A stretch of DNA of 7,061 nucleotides from Patescibacteria group bacterium (lineage in GTDB: Bacteria; Patescibacteriota; Patescibacteriia; UBA1558; GWA2-36-10). The stretch spans positions 1 through 7,061 of the forward strand of contig JAUPVE010000036.1 of assembly GCA_030917205.1 (NCBI GenBank). Direction: 5' to 3'. A program made the position numbers and the translations under genes. The notes beneath the pieces were generated by a model that worked only from the letters and a program-made list of their open reading frames with translations, did not search any database and was not told where the DNA came from. Shown here one piece after another: positions 4,041-7,061 of the stretch; within the stretch, counting starts at the first letter, position 1, and every line of letters starts with the position of its first letter.

Positions 4041-4787
4041 ATGTATCTTTATATTTACGATTCATTTTTAAGTGATAAAAAATATACCGACCTCTTATCG
4101 CAAATTGAAAAACGTGTAACTGACCTAGGTATCAAGGGAAGGATCGCTCGACTTTCCATCTTGAAAAACATGAAAGAGCTAATCACTGATGGCATCAAGT
4201 CTGGAGTACAGACCGTGGTTGTGATTGGTAATGTCCAGACTTTTGCCAAGGTCATAAATATAGTCGCGGGGCTTGACGTGGTCTTGGGCTTGATACCAGT
4301 GGAGAATGACAACAAGATTGCCAAGATGCTTGGCGTTCCGCCAAAAGTTTTGGCTTGTGATATTTTGGCTTCACGTATTATAAAAAAAATTGATCTAGGT
4401 TTGATCAATAATCATTACTTCATGGGACAAGCCGAGCTGAACAATGCTAGTGTCCTCATCGAATACGATGGCTACAGTGTCAGACCAACCACCGTGAACA
4501 ACAACATTACTATTTATAATTTTGCTGATCGCTCGGTCGCGCCAAACTCCTCACCAGTCGATGGAGTACTAGAGCTAGTCATCACTCCAATCAAGTCAGG
4601 AGTCTTTGGTAAAAAAAATGTAGTTGGTACTGTCTTACCCTTTTCCAAAATAAAAATAAGCACTGAAGGAGAGGACCAGGTTTCAATACTGACCGATGAA
4701 CAGGTGATCATGAAAACGCCAGCCGAAGTCAGTGTGGCTCCGCAAAAATTACGAGTCATAGTGGGACCAGAAAGATGCTTTGAATAA
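4041..4787 (+). CDS. Diacylglycerol-kinase-fold protein with degenerate catalytic motifs
   Basis: A 248-residue protein resembling the DAGK/YegS/NAD-kinase-like fold. The best evidence is LGLIPVENDNKIAKMLGVP (82-100), which lines up with the LGIIPLGTGNDFARSLGIP-type segment of lipid kinases, preceded by a strand VVVIGNVQT (59-67) at the place of the nucleotide-binding GGDGT loop. Both signature motifs are altered: no GGDGT and no GTGND. The C-terminal half (about 125-245) is beta-rich and ends in KLRVIVGPE, as in the second DAGK domain. The length is somewhat short of typical ~290-320 residue family members. Lipid phosphorylation is therefore uncertain, and it may be a divergent enzyme or a binding-only protein. 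It lies 8 bp after the bactofilin gene in an apparent operon ended by the hairpin at 4804-4836. ATG 4041 is the only sensible start; no SD. Confidence 0.7.
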   Translation: MYLYIYDSFLSDKKYTDLLSQIEKRVTDLGIKGRIARLSILKNMKELITDGIKSGVQTVVVIGNVQTFAKVINIVAGLDVVLGLIPVENDNKIAKMLGVPPKVLACDILASRIIKKIDLGLINNHYFMGQAELNNASVLIEYDGYSVRPTTVNNNITIYNFADRSVAPNSSPVDGVLELVITPIKSGVFGKKNVVGTVLPFSKIKISTEGEDQVSILTDEQVIMKTPAEVSVAPQKLRVIVGPERCFE

Positions 4788-4803
4788 TATTTTTTTAAGT
4801 AAT

Positions 4804-4836
4804 AAAAAAACCGCCTAAACTTAGGCGGTTTTTTTT
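4804..4836. terminator. Bidirectional terminator overlapping the yidC stop
   Basis: A7-CCGCCTA, loop AACT, TAGGCGG-T8: a 7-bp GC-rich core extended by A/T pairs, with U-runs on both strands. It ends the bactofilin operon on plus and the rpmH-yidC operon on minus. The yidC stop codon (4821-4823) and its last codons (Lys-Lys-Thr-Ala) are inside the hairpin's right side. Confidence 0.9.
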
Positions 4837-5513
4837 CTAAAGCCGAGCACCATATATTGTTGTATGATGGAGAAAATCGTAGTAAATAGCCAATAAAGTG
4901 TCAAACCAGCCGGTAAGTTACCGCCGATAAATATGGTAAATATTGGCATGAAATAAATCATTTGGGTGGTCATCATTTGTGACATGCCGCCTTGTTTTGA
5001 GCCGCCACCCATCAACATTTTTGATTGCCAAAACTGAGCAAGACCAGCTAGTATAGCGATGATCCAATTCTTGGCTGCCAAATCAATAAAACCAAAAGCA
5101 ATAATATTTAGCTGACCAGGATTTTGCACAAAAGAATATAAAGCGCCATTACTATTTTCTTTGGTAAGGCCGTTTAAAAAAACTTGATAAAGAGCAATCA
5201 AAAATGGTAGCTGAATAAGGGTGGGTAAACAAGAAGAAAAAGGATTAATCTTTTTTTCTTTATAAAGAGCCATGAGCTCGGGAGCCATTTTTTCTTTATC
5301 GTCTTTATATTTTTCTTTTATTTTTTCAATCTCCGGTTGGATGGTCTGGAGTTCCTTTTGTGACTTGATGGCTTTTTTAGAAAATGGATAGAGGATGAGC
5401 CTGATAATTAAAGTTATCAAAATAATGGCCACGCCCAAGTCCTTACCTGGAACTAGGTTGTACAAAAAAATTAGTAAGTTGTAAATTGGTTGATAAAAAA
5501 TTGTGTAAAACAT
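4821..5513 (-). CDS. yidC: Membrane protein insertase YidC/Oxa1
   Basis: A 230-residue insertase that integrates proteins into the cytoplasmic membrane, alone or with SecYEG. The conserved groove arginine is Arg38 within LIIRLILYPF in the first core helix. It is followed by the basic coiled-coil hairpin KKAIKSQKELQTIQPEIEK (46-64), then KYKDDKEKMAPELMALYKEKKINPFSSCLPTLIQLPFLIALYQ (69-110), and C-terminal spans around 147-168 and 184-222 with LPAGLTLYW. It lacks the large periplasmic domain of proteobacterial YidC and has no lipobox cysteine, so it is the short form seen in Gram-positives and many CPR bacteria. It starts 3 bp after yidD, as last gene of the rpmH operon, and ends inside the shared terminator. 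Confidence 0.97.
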   Translation of the reverse strand: MFYTIFYQPIYNLLIFLYNLVPGKDLGVAIILITLIIRLILYPFSKKAIKSQKELQTIQPEIEKIKEKYKDDKEKMAPELMALYKEKKINPFSSCLPTLIQLPFLIALYQVFLNGLTKENSNGALYSFVQNPGQLNIIAFGFIDLAAKNWIIAILAGLAQFWQSKMLMGGGSKQGGMSQMMTTQMIYFMPIFTIFIGGNLPAGLTLYWLFTTIFSIIQQYMVLGFRKKTA

Positions 5514-5516
5514 ATT

Positions 5517-5783
5517 TTATTTTATTGGGTCTAAACCTCCTTTTGACCAGGGGTTGCAGCGCAGTATACGCCACAGTGCCAAAATTATTCCTGTGATGAC
5601 GTTGTGTTTTTCTAGCGCCTGCTTACCATACTCGGAGCAGTGTGGATGAAAACGACAAAAGCCATGAGGGAAAAAAACTTTCAACATTCCTTGATCTGGG
5701 GAAAGTGTTTTTTGATAAATTATAATTATAAAAATAAATAGCTTAGCTAGCAGTCGGTCAATTATTTTTAACACTCTTAACAT
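5517..5783 (-). CDS. yidD: Membrane protein insertion efficiency factor YidD
   Basis: An 88-residue small membrane-associated protein that assists YidC-dependent insertion. Hallmarks are YQKTLSP (23-29), the cysteine motif CRFHPHCSEYGKQAL (43-57) and RILRCNPWSKGGLDP (72-86), all near-canonical. The N-terminal third is a strongly hydrophobic segment (11-23) behind a basic start, so it probably anchors the protein. The ATG at 5783 lies inside the end of rnpA (26-bp overlap), suggesting translational coupling, and the stop is 3 bp before the yidC ATG. Length is typical of the family (70-100 aa). Confidence 0.96.
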   Translation of the reverse strand: MLRVLKIIDRLLAKLFIFIIIIYQKTLSPDQGMLKVFFPHGFCRFHPHCSEYGKQALEKHNVITGIILALWRILRCNPWSKGGLDPIK

Positions 5784-6129
5784 TTACTTCTTTATATAGG
5801 TGGGTGGTCTTGAGGGCAAATTGAATTTGTTTTTTCAGATCCACCAAACTGAGATCAATGCAACTTTTTTTGGCTATAAATAATAGATCGTTGCCGTTTT
5901 TTATGTTATCAAGCTCCGCCCTCAGGGCTTCACGCATCCTTCTTTTTACTTTGTTCCTGATAACAGCCTTTTTATCGACCTTGGTCGAAACTACGAAGCC
6001 AAGTCGTAAGGCTTTTTGGTCATTTACCTGATATTTTAGAGTCAATTGCGGCAAAAAAAAGGTTTTGCCACCACGGACCAACCTTTTTATATCATTATCT
6101 GCGTGTAGCCTAAATTTTTTAGGCAACAT
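5758..6129 (-). CDS. rnpA: Ribonuclease P protein component
   Basis: A 123-residue basic protein subunit of RNase P that helps the catalytic RNA remove 5' leaders from tRNA precursors. The family signature is R58-N-K-VKRRMREALR (58-70), the RNR-type motif; before it LRLGFVVSTKVDKKAV (41-56) forms the central cleft strand, and the C-terminal LLFIAKKSC strand follows. Start MLPKKFRL is the usual N-terminus (compare MLPKxxRL in many species). It begins 3 bp after rpmH and overlaps yidD by 26 bp, the widely conserved order. Confidence 0.97.
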   Translation of the reverse strand: MLPKKFRLHADNDIKRLVRGGKTFFLPQLTLKYQVNDQKALRLGFVVSTKVDKKAVIRNKVKRRMREALRAELDNIKNGNDLLFIAKKSCIDLSLVDLKKQIQFALKTTHLYKEVNVKSVKNN

Positions 6130-6132
6130 AAT

Positions 6133-6273
6133 CTAGAGGCTTACCTTTTTTCTACCTCTGGTTCTGCGTCTTTTTAGAACTTTTCGACCATCTTTGGTGG
6201 CCATTCTTTTTCTAAAGCCATGTTTTCTGGCTCTTTTTCTCTTTTTTGGTTGATATGTCCTCTTTGTAGCCAT
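6133..6273 (-). CDS. rpmH: 50S ribosomal protein L34
   Basis: A 46-residue, very basic ribosomal protein, first gene of the operon. The canonical sequence begins [19 protein letters not shown], continues [24 protein letters not shown] and ends in a short VSL tail; residues 5-44 match the L34 family nearly throughout. Its ATG at 6273 has no SD, only A/T-rich sequence. It is separated from rnpA by 3 bp and faces dnaA divergently across 160 bp. Confidence 0.98.
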   Translation of the reverse strand: MATKRTYQPKKRKRARKHGFRKRMATKDGRKVLKRRRTRGRKKVSL

Positions 6274-6295
6274 ATAATAAATAAATTACTCAGAT

Positions 6296-6324
6296 AAAAT
6301 AACACATTTACTAAATTTTATCAA
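6296..6324 (-). promoter_or_regulatory. rpmH: Candidate promoter of the rpmH operon
   Basis: Minus-strand TTGATA (6324-6319), 17 nt, then TATTTT (6301-6296), leaving a leader of about 16 nt before the ATG at 6273. The -10 matches only 4 of 6 positions. Confidence 0.45.
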
Positions 6325-6405
6325 GGGGCTGGAGCCGGGGGCTATTGCACACATTTTATCAACATATTGTGCACTTTTGGCAATATTTGTTGATTTTTAA
6401 ATGTG

Positions 6406-6414
6406 TGGTATATT
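6406..6414 (+). promoter_or_regulatory. dnaA: Candidate extended -10 of dnaA
   Basis: TGG-TATATT (6406-6414) resembles an extended -10 (TGnTATAAT, one mismatch). The upstream -35 is weak (TTGTTG at 6387-6392, 16-bp spacing). Initiation near 6421 would leave about 13 nt before the ATG at 6434. Confidence 0.4.
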
Positions 6415-6433
6415 TATAGCAGTTTTTAAAAGC

Positions 6434-7061
6434 ATGGATAACTACGAAAAAATTTGGCAAAGTGTCCTTGGTCAACTGGAGCTGTTGATCAGTCGGGCAA
6501 ATTTTACGACCTGGTTCAAAAATACATTTTTGGCCGAATTTGACGATCAACAAATTATCATTGCCGTGCCCAACTCCTTTACCAAGGTCTGGCTAGAAAA
6601 AAAATACCATGACCATATCACCAAGGCCCTTGAAGACACCCTGTCAAAAAGTAGTCTACAGGTTATCTACAGGGTTGAACACAAGGATAATTCTGCTAAT
6701 ATTAGCAAAAAAGTAGAGATAGAGGACAAGCCTGTGGAGGAAGTTGTGCACAACTTGCCACCCCAAATAAAAAACAACAATAAATACGGTTTAAATCAAA
6801 ACTATACCTTTAATTCCTTTATAGTTGGCCCTGGAAATGAGCTGGCCCAGGCTGCTGCCCAGGCTGCTGCCCAAAAACCAGGGGAAATGTACAATCCTTT
6901 GTTTATATATGGTGGCGTGGGTCTAGGCAAGACTCACTTAGCTCAAGCCGTTGGCAACTACATACTCTCTAAAGACCCCCAAAAGAAGGTTCTCTATATA
7001 AATAGTGAGAAATTCACCAATGACTTCATTTTTGCCATAAAAAGAGGTCAAACTGACGAAT
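6434..7061 (+). CDS. dnaA: Chromosomal replication initiator DnaA, C-terminus cut by window edge
   Basis: The first 209 residues of the replication initiator ATPase. Domain I covers residues 1-80 (IWQSVLGQLELLISRANFTTWFKNT, then FTKVWLEKKYHDHI); a charged linker domain II spans about 81-123; domain III begins with YTFNSFIVGPGNELAQAAA and contains the Walker A motif GGVGLGKTH (160-168) and VLYINSEKFTNDFI (187-200), the start of the initiator-specific region. Sensor motifs and the DNA-binding domain IV lie outside the window. The ATG at 6434 fits the start of domain I, and no earlier in-frame start is needed; there is no SD. Divergent from rpmH, as is usual around origins. Confidence 0.97.
   Translation, partial: MDNYEKIWQSVLGQLELLISRANFTTWFKNTFLAEFDDQQIIIAVPNSFTKVWLEKKYHDHITKALEDTLSKSSLQVIYRVEHKDNSANISKKVEIEDKPVEEVVHNLPPQIKNNNKYGLNQNYTFNSFIVGPGNELAQAAAQAAAQKPGEMYNPLFIYGGVGLGKTHLAQAVGNYILSKDPQKKVLYINSEKFTNDFIFAIKRGQTDE
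6741..6756. repeat. 16-bp perfect palindrome inside dnaA domain II
   Basis: AAGTTGTG-CACAACTT, a perfect palindrome within codons for the linker. Its core TTGTGCAC also occurs at 6367-6374 in the rpmH-dnaA intergenic region, next to the DnaA-box-like 9-mer. Confidence 0.6.
6845..6873 (+). repeat. 12-bp in-frame tandem repeat in dnaA
   Basis: GCCCAGGCTGCT occurs twice in tandem (6845-6856, 6857-6868) followed by a partial third copy. It encodes AQAAAQAAAQ in the N-terminal box helix of the AAA+ domain. Alignment by eye with usual DnaA sequences shows no extra length, so it reflects composition, not expansion. Confidence 0.6.

Larger units (their letters stand above)
6274..6433. other. rpmH-dnaA intergenic region, possible oriC location
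   Basis: This is the position of the replication origin in many bacteria. Here it is 160 bp and AT-rich except for a GC patch (GGGGCTGGAGCCGGGGGC, 6325-6342). One DnaA-box-like 9-mer TTATCAACA (6356-6364, one mismatch to TTATCCACA) lies between an inverted pair TGCACA (6346-6351) and TGTGCA (6368-6373). No cluster of consensus boxes is visible, so origin function is unproven. Confidence 0.4.

Noticed and set aside
6359..6553. 64-aa minus-strand frame across the dnaA start
   Set aside because: Antisense to conserved DnaA domain I, with no recognisable features.
1..7061. CRISPR array, transposase, phage genes or toxin-antitoxin system
   Set aside because: No regularly spaced repeats, no recognisable recombinase or phage protein, and no toxin or antitoxin family found in any frame.

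Overview
The window looks like the chromosome of a small-genome, AT-rich bacterium, most likely a member of the Patescibacteria/CPR (Parcubacteria-like). This is an inference. It rests on the very compact rpmH-rnpA-yidD-yidC block next to dnaA, on housekeeping genes with almost no Shine-Dalgarno (SD) sequences, on a YidC without the large periplasmic domain, and on a GFTLVELLVVIAIIG-type prepilin. A phylogenetic placement of DnaA or YidC would settle it.

Layout from left to right. Positions 1-457 (minus) hold a CsoR/RcnR-family repressor gene followed by the start of a thioredoxin gene, driven from a promoter overlapped by a TATACCC/GGGTATA operator. Positions 480-1563 hold two visibly GC-richer orphan genes transcribed divergently: a 130-aa soluble protein (minus) and a 121-aa four-helix membrane protein (plus). 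Each has its own promoter, a strong SD and a strong hairpin terminator. Positions 1581-2258 (minus) encode a type IV pilin-like prepilin. Positions 2259-3331 are essentially gene-free except for an intact tRNA-Arg(CCT), a second, broken tRNA-Arg-like sequence abutted by GC-rich palindromes, and a terminator shaped for the minus strand. A 42-aa single-helix membrane protein (minus) lies at 3332-3460.

Positions 3531-4787 (plus) form a two-gene operon of a bactofilin and a diacylglycerol-kinase-fold protein whose usual catalytic motifs are not recognisable. It converges on the minus-strand operon rpmH-rnpA-yidD-yidC (6273 to 4821) at a bidirectional terminator that contains the yidC stop codon. 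The rpmH-dnaA intergenic region (6274-6433) is the classical location for an origin but shows no cluster of consensus DnaA boxes. dnaA runs off the right edge.

The right half is the conserved bacterial ribosomal protein L34 / RNase P / membrane-insertion / replication-initiation neighbourhood. The left half is accessory. I found no CRISPR array, transposase, phage module or toxin-antitoxin pair, and nothing I could honestly call a complete new system. The best leads are the unusual sensor residues of the CsoR-like repressor paired with a CMPC thioredoxin, the two SD-equipped orphan genes, the disrupted tRNA with palindromes, and the bactofilin-linked pseudo-kinase-like protein.
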